Below are positions 51,530 to 60,133 of a stretch of 64,000 bases of DNA, in pieces (positions within the stretch are counted from its first letter, which is position 1; every line of letters begins with the position of its first letter). The position numbers and the translations under genes are program-made. Below the pieces are notes generated by a model. That model did not search any database and was not told where the DNA came from. It saw nothing but the letters and a program-made list of their open reading frames with translations. Source of the stretch: Thermoanaerobaculia bacterium (GTDB taxonomy: Bacteria; Acidobacteriota; Thermoanaerobaculia; Multivoradales; JAGPDF01); the NCBI GenBank assembly GCA_018057705.1, contig JAGPDF010000014.1, positions 20,263-84,262 on the forward strand, given 5' to 3'.

Positions 51530-52921
51530 ATGCGAGCGAACCCCGGGAATGTGCCGCCACCAGCCGCCGCCTCCCCTGGCAGCGCTCCCACCCTGCCTCA
51601 TGTCGTCGTTCTGGGAGGTGGATTCGGCGGGATTGCGACCGCGCGCGCCCTGGCCCGGGCCCCCGTCCGGATCACCCTCATCGACCGCAAGAACCACCAC
51701 CTCTTCCAGCCGCTGCTCTATCAGGTGGCGACCGCCGGACTCGCGCCGGGCGACATTGCGGCGTCGATCCGGCAGATCTTCCGGAGGCAAAAGAATGTCA
51801 CGGTGGCGATGGCCGAGATCCAGGGGGTGGATCCCATCCATCGCCAGGTCCATCTCGCCGTGCCGGAGCGCGGCGACGTCTTCGTCGGCTACGACTTCCT
51901 GGTGGTCGCGACCGGTGTCGGCCCGAGCTACTTCGGGCATGACGAGTTCGCGCCCTTCGCGCCTTGTCTGAAGACCATCGAAGACGCCACCGCGGTGCGC
52001 GCCGCGGTGCTCGGGGCCTTCGAGCGCGCCGAGCTCCAGGTCTCTCCCGCCGACCGTACCGACCTCCTGACGTTCGTCCTGGTCGGGGCCGGTCCCACCG
52101 GAGTCGAGATGGCTGGCGCCCTCGTCGAACTGGCGCGCGCCACGCTGGCCGAGGATTTTCGCCGCATCGATCCCCGGCGCTCGCGCATTGTTCTCGTCGA
52201 GGCCGGACCGCGGATCCTGCCGACCTTTCACCAGCACCTCGCGGCGGGGGTCCATCGCCGGCTGGAGCAAATGGGTGTCGAGGTCCGATGTGGCGCGCCG
52301 GTCGAGCTCGTCGACGGCCGCGGCGTCCGCATTGGCGGCGAGAGAATCGACGCCGGAGTCGTGCTGTGGACGGCGGGAGTGCAGCCGTCACCCGCCGCCT
52401 CCTGGCTGGGCGCGACGGCGGATCGCGCGGGCCGGGTTCGGGTCGAGGCGGACCTGTCGCTACCCGGGCGCCCAGAGGTCTTCGTGATCGGCGACGTCGC
52501 AGCCAAGGAGCAGGACGGCCGGCAGCTTCCCGGAGTCGCACAGGTCGCCATCCAGGGCGGGCAGCATGCCGGCCGGACGATCGCAGCGCGCGTCTCCGCA
52601 CGCCGGGCGCCCGGTTCGTTTCGCTACTTCAACAAGGGGGACATGGCGGTCGTCGGCCGCAACTTCGCCATCCTGGAACGGGGTGGCTGGCGTGTCGCCG
52701 GCCTTTTCGCCTGGCTCGCCTGGGCGTTCGTGCACGTCGTCTCGCTGGCGCTGTTCAACAACAAGCTGATCGTCTTCACCCAGTGGCTTTGGTCCTACTT
52801 CACCTTCGAGCGCGGCTCGCGCCTGATCACGGTCGCGCCTTCATCTGCTCCCCCTTCACCGCCAGCGCCTCCCGGTGGAGGAGGGCCCTCTTCCTCTCGA
52901 CCCCCCAGCGATAGCCGGTGA
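51530..52921 (+). CDS. ndh: Type II NADH:quinone oxidoreductase
   Basis: 463 residues. Two Rossmann folds: FAD-binding VVVLGGGFGGIATARALA and NAD-binding FVLVGAGPTGVEMAGALVEL. FQPLLYQVATAGLAPGDIA, LWTAGVQPSP, VFVIGDVA and the quinone-side QVAIQGGQHA are typical of NDH-2. The C-terminal amphipathic region (GLFAWLAWAFVHVVSLALFN) anchors it to the membrane, followed by a Ser/Pro-rich tail. It feeds the quinone pool without proton pumping, which fits the quinol-oxidising cytochromes next door. The 3' end overlaps the ada gene on the other strand by 95 bp. Confidence 0.93.
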   Translation: MRANPGNVPPPAAASPGSAPTLPHVVVLGGGFGGIATARALARAPVRITLIDRKNHHLFQPLLYQVATAGLAPGDIAASIRQIFRRQKNVTVAMAEIQGVDPIHRQVHLAVPERGDVFVGYDFLVVATGVGPSYFGHDEFAPFAPCLKTIEDATAVRAAVLGAFERAELQVSPADRTDLLTFVLVGAGPTGVEMAGALVELARATLAEDFRRIDPRRSRIVLVEAGPRILPTFHQHLAAGVHRRLEQMGVEVRCGAPVELVDGRGVRIGGERIDAGVVLWTAGVQPSPAASWLGATADRAGRVRVEADLSLPGRPEVFVIGDVAAKEQDGRQLPGVAQVAIQGGQHAGRTIAARVSARRAPGSFRYFNKGDMAVVGRNFAILERGGWRVAGLFAWLAWAFVHVVSLALFNNKLIVFTQWLWSYFTFERGSRLITVAPSSAPPSPPAPPGGGGPSSSRPPSDSR

Positions 52922-54059
52922 GCGCGCCGTCCCTGCCCACGACGCGGTGGCAGGGGACGACCAGAGCCACCGGGTTCGCCGCGCAGGCGCCGGCGACCGC
53001 GCGGACCGCCTTCGGCCGTCCAATGGCACGCGCCAACTCGCCGTAGCTCACCGTCTCGCCGCGCGGAATCTGCTGCAGCGCCTGCCAGACCCGGGCCTGG
53101 AAAGGGGTCGCCTGGATGTCGAGCGGCGGTGCGGTCGACTCGCCCCGGAGCAGTGCTTCGACGGCCTCGAAATGGGGCGCCAGCGCGGCGCGATCCTCTT
53201 CCAGCTGCGCGCGGGGGAACTCCGCTGCGAGCTCGCCCTGCACCGCGGCGGCGCTCGCGCCGAGGCGCACCGCGCACAGCCCGCGGTCGGTGGCGGCGAG
53301 CAACAGCCAGCCGATTCCCGTCTTGCGGTGGGCGAAGGCGATCCGCACTCCGCGCCCGCCGTCGCGGAAGCGGCCGGGCGTCATCCCGAGGTTCTTCACC
53401 GCCTCGTCGTAGAGACGTGACGCCGAGCCGTAGCCGGCCTCGAAGCCGGCGTCGAGCACCGACCGGCCGGTGCCGAGGCCGCGCCGCAGGCGCTCGGCGC
53501 GGTGGGCGAGCGCGTACTGCTTGGGCGAGAGGCCCATGCGGCGCCGAAATTCGCGCTGCAGGTGCGCCGGAGAGAGTGCGACCGCGGAGGCGAGCTCGGC
53601 GAGTGCGACCGCTTCGCCCTCTGCGGCGTCGAGGATCCGGCGGACCTCGGCGACGGCGCGCTCGATCGCCGGCACCTCGTCCGGACGGCAGCGCCGGCAG
53701 GCGCGGAAGCCGGCGGCGCGCGCGGCGGCCCCGTCGGCGAAGAAGTCGACATTCTCGGGCCGCGGACGTCGCGCCGGACAGGACGGCCGGCAGTAGACGC
53801 CAGTCGTCCTCACCGCGAACACGAAGCTGCCGTCCTCGGCAGCGTCGCGTTGGAGAACCGCGCGCCAGCGCGCGGTGGCGAGATCTTCGTCGGCGCTGCT
53901 TCTTTTTCCGTAAAGGGGCATTGGAGCTTCGGCCACAGGGGTGCCGACCTCGAGCGTTCCCGACATCGGCGACGTTAGCATTTCAGGCGCCTTTGGTCGC
54001 GAAGCGGCTGCGGCAGTCAGTGCGGTGTGCGAGGCGAGATCGGGCACGGTCGGCTCCAT
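52827..54059 (-). CDS. ada: Bifunctional Ada methyltransferase / AraC-type regulator
   Basis: 410 residues if started at ATG 54059; the first 50 or so residues look unrelated to the family and ATG 53921 is a reasonable alternative. The N-terminal zinc domain has C90, C94, C121 and C124 (GVYCRPSCP and CRRCRPDE), the first being the phosphotriester methyl acceptor. An AraC-like HTH pair follows (LSPAHLQREFRRRMGLSPKQ). The C-terminal Ogt domain has Cys370 in the PCHRV site. It repairs methylated DNA and activates its own regulon. No alkB is adjacent. Confidence 0.93.
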   Translation of the reverse strand: MEPTVPDLASHTALTAAAASRPKAPEMLTSPMSGTLEVGTPVAEAPMPLYGKRSSADEDLATARWRAVLQRDAAEDGSFVFAVRTTGVYCRPSCPARRPRPENVDFFADGAAARAAGFRACRRCRPDEVPAIERAVAEVRRILDAAEGEAVALAELASAVALSPAHLQREFRRRMGLSPKQYALAHRAERLRRGLGTGRSVLDAGFEAGYGSASRLYDEAVKNLGMTPGRFRDGGRGVRIAFAHRKTGIGWLLLAATDRGLCAVRLGASAAAVQGELAAEFPRAQLEEDRAALAPHFEAVEALLRGESTAPPLDIQATPFQARVWQALQQIPRGETVSYGELARAIGRPKAVRAVAGACAANPVALVVPCHRVVGRDGALTGYRWGVERKRALLHREALAVKGEQMKARP

Positions 54060-54188
54060 GTCGTAAGGGCGTTGAAAAGGGGTCCCTTTACCGAGAAGAA
54101 ACGTAGCGGATCGCGACGCGGCGGGACTACCGGTTTCTTGTGGTCAAACCGAACCGTCACGGGCGCGCGTGTTAGCCTTCGCAGGCCA

Positions 54189-55556
54189 ATGAAAACCGTT
54201 CGAATCGCCAATGGGCAGGGGTTCTGGGGAGACAGTGTCGACGCGCCGCTCCACCTCATCGAGGGGGGGCCGATCGACTATCTCGGCATGGACTACCTCG
54301 CCGAAGTCACGCTCTCGATCATGATGCGGCAGAAGCTCAGGAATCCTGCCGCCGGCTACGCCACCGATTTCATCGACTTCATCCGACGCGCGCTGCCGCA
54401 ACTGGTGGAGAAGCGGATCCGGGTGGTCACCAACGCCGGCGGCCTCAACCCGAAGGCCTGCCGGGCGAAGATCTTCGAGGTCGCGCGGGAGCTCGGTCTT
54501 CAGGGCTTCAAGGTCGGCGTCGTCGAAGGCGACGACCTGCTGGGCCGGCTGCCGGATCTGCTGGGGCGCGGCCACGAGCTGCGCAACATGGACTCGGGAG
54601 AGCCGCTCGCGCCACGAGTCTCCCAGGTCACCTCCGCCAACGCCTACATCGGCGCCCGTCCGGTCGCCGAGGCGCTGGACGGAGGGGCGCTCATCGTGCT
54701 CTGCGGCCGGGTCACCGACACGGCTCTGGCGCTCGGTCCCCTGGTGCACGAGTTCGGTTGGGCGGAGGACGACTGGGACCGCCTCGCCGCGGGGACGATC
54801 TGCGGGCATATCCTCGAATGCGGCGCGCAGGCGACCGGCGGCAACTTCACCCGCTGGTGGGAGGTCCCCGAACTCTGGAAGGTCGGCTATCCGATCGCCG
54901 AGGTCGAGGCCTCGGGCGACTTCGTCGTGACCAAGCACCCCGCTACCGGCGGAATGGTGACGGTCGACACCGTCTCCGAGCAGCTGGTCTACGAGATGGG
55001 CGATCCGAAGAGCTACATCACGCCCGATGTCACTGCCGATTTCACCTCGATCCGGCTGACGCAGGAGGGCGCCGATCGAGTTCGCGTCTCCGGCATCACC
55101 GGCCGGGCGAAGACGCCGTTTCTCAAGATCTCGGCCTCGTACCTCGACGGCTACAAGGCGGCTGGCCAGGTCACGGTCTCCGGCCCGCGTGCCATCGAAA
55201 AAGCACGCCTCGCAGCGGAGATCGTCTGGAAGCGCCTCGAGCGCGCCGGCGTCACCTTCGCGGAGGACGACCGGGTGACCGAGTTGCTCGGCGTCTCCGC
55301 GGTCCTCCCGGGCATCCTCGCCGCGCCCTCCGATCCGCCGGAGGTCGTGTTGCGCCTCGCGGTGCGCGACGGCGACCGCGCCAAGGTTGATCGTTTCGGC
55401 AAGGAGATCGCCCCGCTCGTCACCGCCGGACCGCCGGGTGTCACGGGCTTCGCCGGTGGCCGTCCGAAGGGTCAGGAGGTCGTCGCCTACTGGCCGGCGC
55501 TCCTCGCGCGCGAGGAGATCGAGCGCACCCTCGAAGTCTCGGTGGAGGCGATCTGA
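54189..55556 (+). CDS. AtuA/DUF1446-family protein
   Basis: 455 residues from ATG 54189. The start IANGQGFWGDSVDAPLHLIE, then IDYLGMDYLAEVTLSIM, RVVTNAGGLNPKAC and VLCGRVTDTALALGPLVHEF, are characteristic of the acyclic terpene utilisation AtuA-like family, whose biochemical reaction is not settled. It is the first of a tightly coupled gene string with a small AtuA-like protein and an enoyl-CoA hydratase. That suggests acyl-CoA catabolism rather than terpenes specifically. Confidence 0.88.
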   Translation: MKTVRIANGQGFWGDSVDAPLHLIEGGPIDYLGMDYLAEVTLSIMMRQKLRNPAAGYATDFIDFIRRALPQLVEKRIRVVTNAGGLNPKACRAKIFEVARELGLQGFKVGVVEGDDLLGRLPDLLGRGHELRNMDSGEPLAPRVSQVTSANAYIGARPVAEALDGGALIVLCGRVTDTALALGPLVHEFGWAEDDWDRLAAGTICGHILECGAQATGGNFTRWWEVPELWKVGYPIAEVEASGDFVVTKHPATGGMVTVDTVSEQLVYEMGDPKSYITPDVTADFTSIRLTQEGADRVRVSGITGRAKTPFLKISASYLDGYKAAGQVTVSGPRAIEKARLAAEIVWKRLERAGVTFAEDDRVTELLGVSAVLPGILAAPSDPPEVVLRLAVRDGDRAKVDRFGKEIAPLVTAGPPGVTGFAGGRPKGQEVVAYWPALLAREEIERTLEVSVEAI

Positions 55557-55894
55557 TGGCCAGGATGGCAATCGTCCCGCTTTCGCGCATCGCCCACGCC
55601 CGCTCCGGGGACAAGGGGGATGCCTCCAACGTCGGCCTGGTGGCGCTCTCGGCGGCCTTCTACGAGGTCCTCGTGCGCGAGGTGACCGTCGAACGCGTGC
55701 GCCGCCACTTCGCGGCGATCTGCCGCGGCGAGGTCGAGCGCTTCGAAGTTCCCAACCTCCTGGCGCTCAACTTCCTGCTCCACGACGCGTTGGGCGGCGG
55801 TGGCACGGCGAGCCTGCTGACCGACGCCCAGGGCAAGACCCACGGCCAGGGAATGCTCGAAATGGAGATCGAGGTCCCCGGGGAGCTGTTGTGA
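55556..55894 (+). CDS. Small AtuA-like partner protein
   Basis: 112 residues. The segments IAHARSGDKGDASNVGLVAL, RFEVPNLLALNFLLHDALGG and GGTASLLTDAQGKTHGQGML match the small domain often fused to or encoded beside AtuA. Its start shares one base with the stop of the upstream gene (TGATG). Probably a subunit of an AtuA-like complex. Reaction unknown. Confidence 0.85.
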   Translation: MARMAIVPLSRIAHARSGDKGDASNVGLVALSAAFYEVLVREVTVERVRRHFAAICRGEVERFEVPNLLALNFLLHDALGGGGTASLLTDAQGKTHGQGMLEMEIEVPGELL

Positions 55895-56715
55895 GCCTTC
55901 TCGAGGTTCGGCGCTCGGGGGTCGCCGGTACGGCCGGTCCCGCTGACCAGAGCGGCGATCTCCTCTTCGTCACCCTCAACGATCCGGCGCGAGCCAACGC
56001 CCTTCAACCGGCCCTCGCCGCCGAGCTCACAGCGCTCTACCGCCGCGACCTGCGCGGCGAAGGCGTGCGTGCGGTCCTGCTCGCGGGTGCCGGGAAGCAC
56101 TTCTGCGCCGGCGCCGATCTCGAACACCTGCAATCGCTCCAGAGTGCCTCGGGGCTCGACAACCGGCTCGACTCCGGGCGCCTGCGGGATCTCTTCGAAG
56201 CCATCCTCCGGCAAGAGGCGCTGACTCTCGCGCTCGTGCAAGGCTCGTGCGTCGCCGGTGGTTGCGGCCTCGCGACCGCGTGCGACTTCGTGGTTGCTGC
56301 CGACGATGCTCGCTTCCTCTACAGCGAAGTGCGGATCGGCTTCGTCGCCGCGATCGTCGCCACCTATCTGCCGATGCGCGTGCGCGGCAGCGACCTCCGG
56401 GAGCTGCTGCTCAACCCGGAGTTCCTCTCCGCCGAACGCGCCCTCGCCATCGGCCTGGCGAATCGCGTCGTGCCGAAGGCCGAGCTCGCGGCCGCCGGCG
56501 AGAGGCTGGCCGGCGAGATCCTCGCCAAGGCGAGCTCGGAGTCGATCGCGCGCACCAAGCGACTGCTCCTCGAGCTGCCCGGACTGAGGCTGGACGAGCG
56601 CCTCGCCGCCGCCGCGGAGGCGAACGCCGCGGCGCGCTCGACCGCCGACTGCCAGCGCGGCATCGCCACCTTCCTCGCGGAGAAGAAGACTCCCGACTGG
56701 CGTGGTGTCGCATGA
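55891..56715 (+). CDS. Enoyl-CoA hydratase/isomerase family protein
   Basis: 274 residues, start GTG 55891 overlapping the previous stop as GTGA. The crotonase fold has oxyanion-hole segments GKHFCAGADLEHLQ and GSCVAGGCGLATACD, then the Glu-containing YSEVRIGFV helix expected in hydratases. In leucine or terpene degradation such an enzyme works alongside a biotin-dependent carboxylase; a methylcrotonyl-type beta subunit is encoded at 20642-22306, but the link is inferred. Confidence 0.9.
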   Translation: MSLLEVRRSGVAGTAGPADQSGDLLFVTLNDPARANALQPALAAELTALYRRDLRGEGVRAVLLAGAGKHFCAGADLEHLQSLQSASGLDNRLDSGRLRDLFEAILRQEALTLALVQGSCVAGGCGLATACDFVVAADDARFLYSEVRIGFVAAIVATYLPMRVRGSDLRELLLNPEFLSAERALAIGLANRVVPKAELAAAGERLAGEILAKASSESIARTKRLLLELPGLRLDERLAAAAEANAAARSTADCQRGIATFLAEKKTPDWRGVA

Positions 56716-56749
56716 GGCACGCTCTCGAGATTGCTCCGGGGCGGGTCGC

Positions 56750-57433
56750 TTGAAGCTCCTGCTGTTCGACATCGACGGCACGCTGGTGGACTGCGGCGGG
56801 CAGCCGAAGCCGCTCTTCGGAGAGGCGCTGGAGGAGATCTACGGCGCGCGTGGCGATCTGCCCGGCTACGACTTCTCGGGCAAGACCGACCCGCGCATCG
56901 TCGTGGATCTGATGACCGCGGCGGGTATACCGGCCCCGGTGATCTACGAGCGCATGTCGGAGCTGCGGGACGCCTACCTCGGCAGGCTGGCGGCGCGCCT
57001 CGAGCCGGAACACGTGCGCATCCTGCCCGGGGTGGTGGAGCTCCTGACGGTGCTCGCGGAGCGCGAGGAGATCGTGCTCGCGCTGCTCACCGGCAACTGG
57101 GAGCGCGGCGCCGGCATCAAGCTGGGCAGTGTCGGACTGCAGCGCTTCTTCGAGTTCGGCAGCTTCGGTGACGGCCAGACCGACCGTCGCGATCTGCCGC
57201 CGGTCGCCTGGGCACGCGCCGCCGAGCACTGTGGGCGCGACTTTCTTCCCGAGGAGACCTGGATCATCGGCGATTCGCTGCTCGACGTGGACTGCGCCCG
57301 TGCGCACGGCATCCCGTGCCTCGCCGTGGCGACCGGGCGCACGGAGTTCGCGGCGCTCGCCGCCGCCGGTGCCGAACGTGTGATCACCGACCTGACACCG
57401 GCCGACGAGATCGTCGCGGCGCTGCTCGCGTGA
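56750..57433 (+). CDS. HAD-family hydrolase
   Basis: About 227 residues from TTG 56750, or 243 from GTG 56702 overlapping the previous gene. TTG 56750 puts the nucleophile motif DIDGTLVD at the usual distance from the N-terminus. Later motifs are LLTGNWERGAG (motif II), a Lys-poor cap region and IIGDSLLDVDCARA (motif III). Likely a phosphatase of unknown substrate. It sits inside the AtuA operon, so it may serve that pathway or be a housekeeping repair enzyme. Confidence 0.83.
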   Translation: MKLLLFDIDGTLVDCGGQPKPLFGEALEEIYGARGDLPGYDFSGKTDPRIVVDLMTAAGIPAPVIYERMSELRDAYLGRLAARLEPEHVRILPGVVELLTVLAEREEIVLALLTGNWERGAGIKLGSVGLQRFFEFGSFGDGQTDRRDLPPVAWARAAEHCGRDFLPEETWIIGDSLLDVDCARAHGIPCLAVATGRTEFAALAAAGAERVITDLTPADEIVAALLA

Positions 57434-58428
57434 GCGCACAGGGCCCCCTTTCGCCGCCGTCGGCCGAAGCTCTCGCGGCCGATCTCGCCGCGTTACGGGA
57501 GGGAGCGGCGGTCGTCGAGCGCGCCGCGGACCTGCTCGAGCTCACGGGGCCCGACCGCCTGCGGCTGCTCAACGGACTGGTCACGGCGGATGTCAAAACC
57601 CTCGCCCCGGGAACTCTCGCGAGAGGTTTCTTCACCACCGGGCAGGGGAAGATCCTTGCCGACTTTCGCCTCCTGGCCCTCGAGGAGCGCTGCGTGCTGG
57701 TCCTTCCTGTGGGTTCCGGCGAGGCGATCCGGGTCCATCTCGAGAAATACAAGGTCGCCTCGCGGGTGGAGATGGCCCCGGTCAGGGATCGCCGCCTCTT
57801 CGAGCTGCGCGGACCGAAGGCCGGCGAGGTCATGGCGGCGGCAACCGGGCTCCTCGCCGCGGAGATCGACCTGACGATCGACGCGCCAAGCGGCCGTTCT
57901 TTTCTTTTACCGGAAGCTTCTACGTCCGGCGAGATGCTGATGCTTCGGTTGCGCGCCGGAACGGATTGCGCGCTCCGAGAGGTGAGCCCTGCGGCGGTCG
58001 AGATCGACCGCGTCGAGAACGGTGAGCTCCTCTTCGGCGTCGATTTCTCGGGTGAGAACTTCCCGCAGGAGACCGGCCGCGAGGCCGACGTGTCCTACAC
58101 CAAAGGCTGCTACCTCGGGCAAGAGGTGGTGGCGCGGATCCATTACCGCGGCGGCGTCCAGCGCCTGCCGCGCGGCCTGCGCTTCGGCGCCGGCAGACCG
58201 CCGGCCGCCGGAACCGAGCTTCTCCTCGACGGGCGCGCCGTCGGCCGGGCGACGAGTGTCGCCTCCTCGCCGGACTTCGGTGCGATCGGGCTCGGATTGC
58301 TGCACCAGCGCGGCGCCGCGCCGGGAACACTGCTGGAGGTCGCCGGGGGCGGCGGGAGCGACGCGGCGGCCGTGGCCGAGGTGGTGGAGCTGCCCTTCGG
58401 ACCGGCGCAAAAAGACGAGGCCGGCTGA
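57430..58428 (+). CDS. ygfZ: Folate-binding YgfZ/GcvT-like protein
   Basis: 332 residues, GTG 57430 overlapping the upstream stop as GTGA. The YgfZ signature KGCYLGQEVVAR lies at about 225-236 with Cys227. It also has TGPDRLRLLNGLVTADVK and FFTTGQGKILADFRLL. YgfZ uses tetrahydrofolate and supports Fe-S enzyme maturation. The converging neighbour is an A-type Fe-S carrier, which fits the same process. Confidence 0.92.
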   Translation: MSAQGPLSPPSAEALAADLAALREGAAVVERAADLLELTGPDRLRLLNGLVTADVKTLAPGTLARGFFTTGQGKILADFRLLALEERCVLVLPVGSGEAIRVHLEKYKVASRVEMAPVRDRRLFELRGPKAGEVMAAATGLLAAEIDLTIDAPSGRSFLLPEASTSGEMLMLRLRAGTDCALREVSPAAVEIDRVENGELLFGVDFSGENFPQETGREADVSYTKGCYLGQEVVARIHYRGGVQRLPRGLRFGAGRPPAAGTELLLDGRAVGRATSVASSPDFGAIGLGLLHQRGAAPGTLLEVAGGGGSDAAAVAEVVELPFGPAQKDEAG

Positions 58429-58468
58429 GGCCGGCTACGGTCCTGCCAGGTCGGTCTCCAGGCAGCCG

Positions 58469-58888
58469 TCAGACGGCGAACGACGAGCCGCAGCCGCAGG
58501 TGCCGGTGGCCTTCGGGTTGTTGAACTTGAACCCGGCGCCGTTCATGCCGAAGACGTAGTCGATGACGACGTCTTCGAGATAGCGCGCGCTCACCGGATC
58601 GACGAAGACGCGGAGGCCGTCGACCTCGAAGCTCTCGTCGGTCTCGCGCGCCTCCTGCTCGAAGTCGAGGGCGTACTGGAAGCCGCTGCAGCCGCCGCCC
58701 ATCACGGCAACGCGCAGGCCGTAGGACTCGTCCATCCCCTCCTGGGAACGGGTGAGCTTGATCATCTCGACCGCCTTGGCGGTGAGGACGACGATCGGGG
58801 CCGGGGTCGCGGCATTGGACTCAGGGGACTCAGGGGACTCGGGAGTGCTCGGATCGGGCTGCGGGATCGGCTGGGTATCGAGGCTCAT
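58469..58888 (-). CDS. A-type Fe-S carrier, ErpA/IscA-like
   Basis: 139 residues. The three cluster-ligand cysteines are Cys67 (GGGCSGFQYAL), Cys131 and Cys133 (TCGCGSSF). The core LTAKAVEMIKL, FVDPVSARYLEDVVIDYV and FNNPKATGTCGCG is typical. The first 30 residues are a Pro/Glu/Ser-rich extension with a PES triplet repeat, unusual for the family and probably disordered. It converges on ygfZ. Confidence 0.92.
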   Translation of the reverse strand: MSLDTQPIPQPDPSTPESPESPESNAATPAPIVVLTAKAVEMIKLTRSQEGMDESYGLRVAVMGGGCSGFQYALDFEQEARETDESFEVDGLRVFVDPVSARYLEDVVIDYVFGMNGAGFKFNNPKATGTCGCGSSFAV

Positions 58889-58991
58889 CGGAGGTGCTCC
58901 TTTCAGGTTCCTTAACCGGATGGGGCGGCCCTTTGTTCCAGGACCGCGGCCGCCGTGACCGCGATTCTAGTCCAGCCGCTATCATTCGGAG

Positions 58992-59690
58992 GTGCTCCGC
59001 GCCCTGCTCTTCGACTTCAACGGCATTCTGGTCAACGACGAACCGCTGCATCTCGCTCTCTTTCAGCGGGTCCTGGCCGAAGAGGGGCTCGACCTTTCGC
59101 GCGACGACTACTACGGCCTCTACCTCGGCTACGACGACCGGGACTGCTTCGCGGCGGTGTTCGCGGCTGCAGGAGAGCCCTGTCCCCAGGAGCGTCTCGT
59201 ACGCCTGATCGCGCGCAAGGCGGCCTACTACCGGGACGAGATCCGGCGCGCGGGCTATCCGCTTTTCGCCGGCGGCGCCGAGCTGGCCCGCGAAGCGGCC
59301 GCGGCCGGCCTCACTCTGGCTCTGGTGAGCGGTGCCCTGCGGGAAGAGGTCGTCGGGGGCCTCGAGCAGGCGGGTATCGCCGGGCTCTTCAAGCTGCTGG
59401 TGACCGCCGACGACGTCGAGCGCGGCAAGCCCGACCCGGAAGGCTACGCACAAGCCCTCGCGGCCCTGAACGCCCGTCCGCCGCTGCCGGCGCGCCTGAT
59501 CCACCCCCACGAGTGCGTGGCGATCGAGGACAGCCCGGCGGGACTCGCGGCCGCGGCGGCCTGCGGCCTGCGGACCCTCGGCGTGGCGCACACCTATCCC
59601 GCGGCAGCGCTCGCGGGCGCCGACACCGTCATCGAGAGACTGGACGGTTTCCGGCTGAAGGATCTCGCAGCCTGTTTTGTCGAAGGCTGA
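58992..59690 (+). CDS. HAD hydrolase, beta-phosphoglucomutase-like
   Basis: 232 residues, GTG 58992 after CGGAGG. The nucleophile motif is LLFDFNGILVNDE, where Asn replaces the second Asp of DxD, as in several phosphoglucomutase-like HADs. Later motifs are LALVSGALREEV, GKPDPEGYAQAL and CVAIEDSPAGLAAA. It may be a sugar-phosphate mutase or phosphatase. Substrate not determinable. Confidence 0.85.
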   Translation: MLRALLFDFNGILVNDEPLHLALFQRVLAEEGLDLSRDDYYGLYLGYDDRDCFAAVFAAAGEPCPQERLVRLIARKAAYYRDEIRRAGYPLFAGGAELAREAAAAGLTLALVSGALREEVVGGLEQAGIAGLFKLLVTADDVERGKPDPEGYAQALAALNARPPLPARLIHPHECVAIEDSPAGLAAAAACGLRTLGVAHTYPAAALAGADTVIERLDGFRLKDLAACFVEG

Positions 59691-59717
59691 GCCGGCGGAC
59701 CCGCGCCGGCGGTCGTC

Positions 59718-60071
59718 TCAATTGATCGGAACGCGGTTCGCGAAGCCCTCTTCGTACCCGTGGAAGTGCGCCAGGCTCGCTTCCGGGTAGCGCCAGCAGT
59801 AGTAGCCATCGCCGCAGTCCCAGTCCACCAGCCAGAGGCCCTTGACGGCCAGTCCGAGACCTTCGATCTCCCGGCTCCACTGCTCGACGATCGCCTGATG
59901 GGAGGTCTCGAGCTCCTCCCGGTGGGTGGAACCGGCCTCCGTGTTCTCGATCTCGCGAGCGAGTGCCTCGACCTGCTGGACGGCGTCCGCGGTCAGGTCG
60001 CGGACGACCGGGAAGATCGCCAGGGCCTCTTCGTAGCTCCAGTGTCGGGGAGTCTTCAGTCGCACCGCCAT
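59718..60071 (-). CDS. DUF2203 family protein
   Basis: 117 residues with a long helical N-terminus (YEEALAIFPVVRDLTADAVQ) and the conserved end VDWDCGDGYYCWRYPEAS, then LAHFHGYEEGFANRVPI, typical of DUF2203. Function unknown. It converges on the HAD gene and is divergent from tdk with 62 bp between. Confidence 0.82.
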   Translation of the reverse strand: MAVRLKTPRHWSYEEALAIFPVVRDLTADAVQQVEALAREIENTEAGSTHREELETSHQAIVEQWSREIEGLGLAVKGLWLVDWDCGDGYYCWRYPEASLAHFHGYEEGFANRVPIN

Positions 60072-60133
60072 ATGCCAACTTTAGCATCGCGGCAACATTG
60101 CTCCGGCCGCTCGCGCTCGATATCTTGGCGCCC

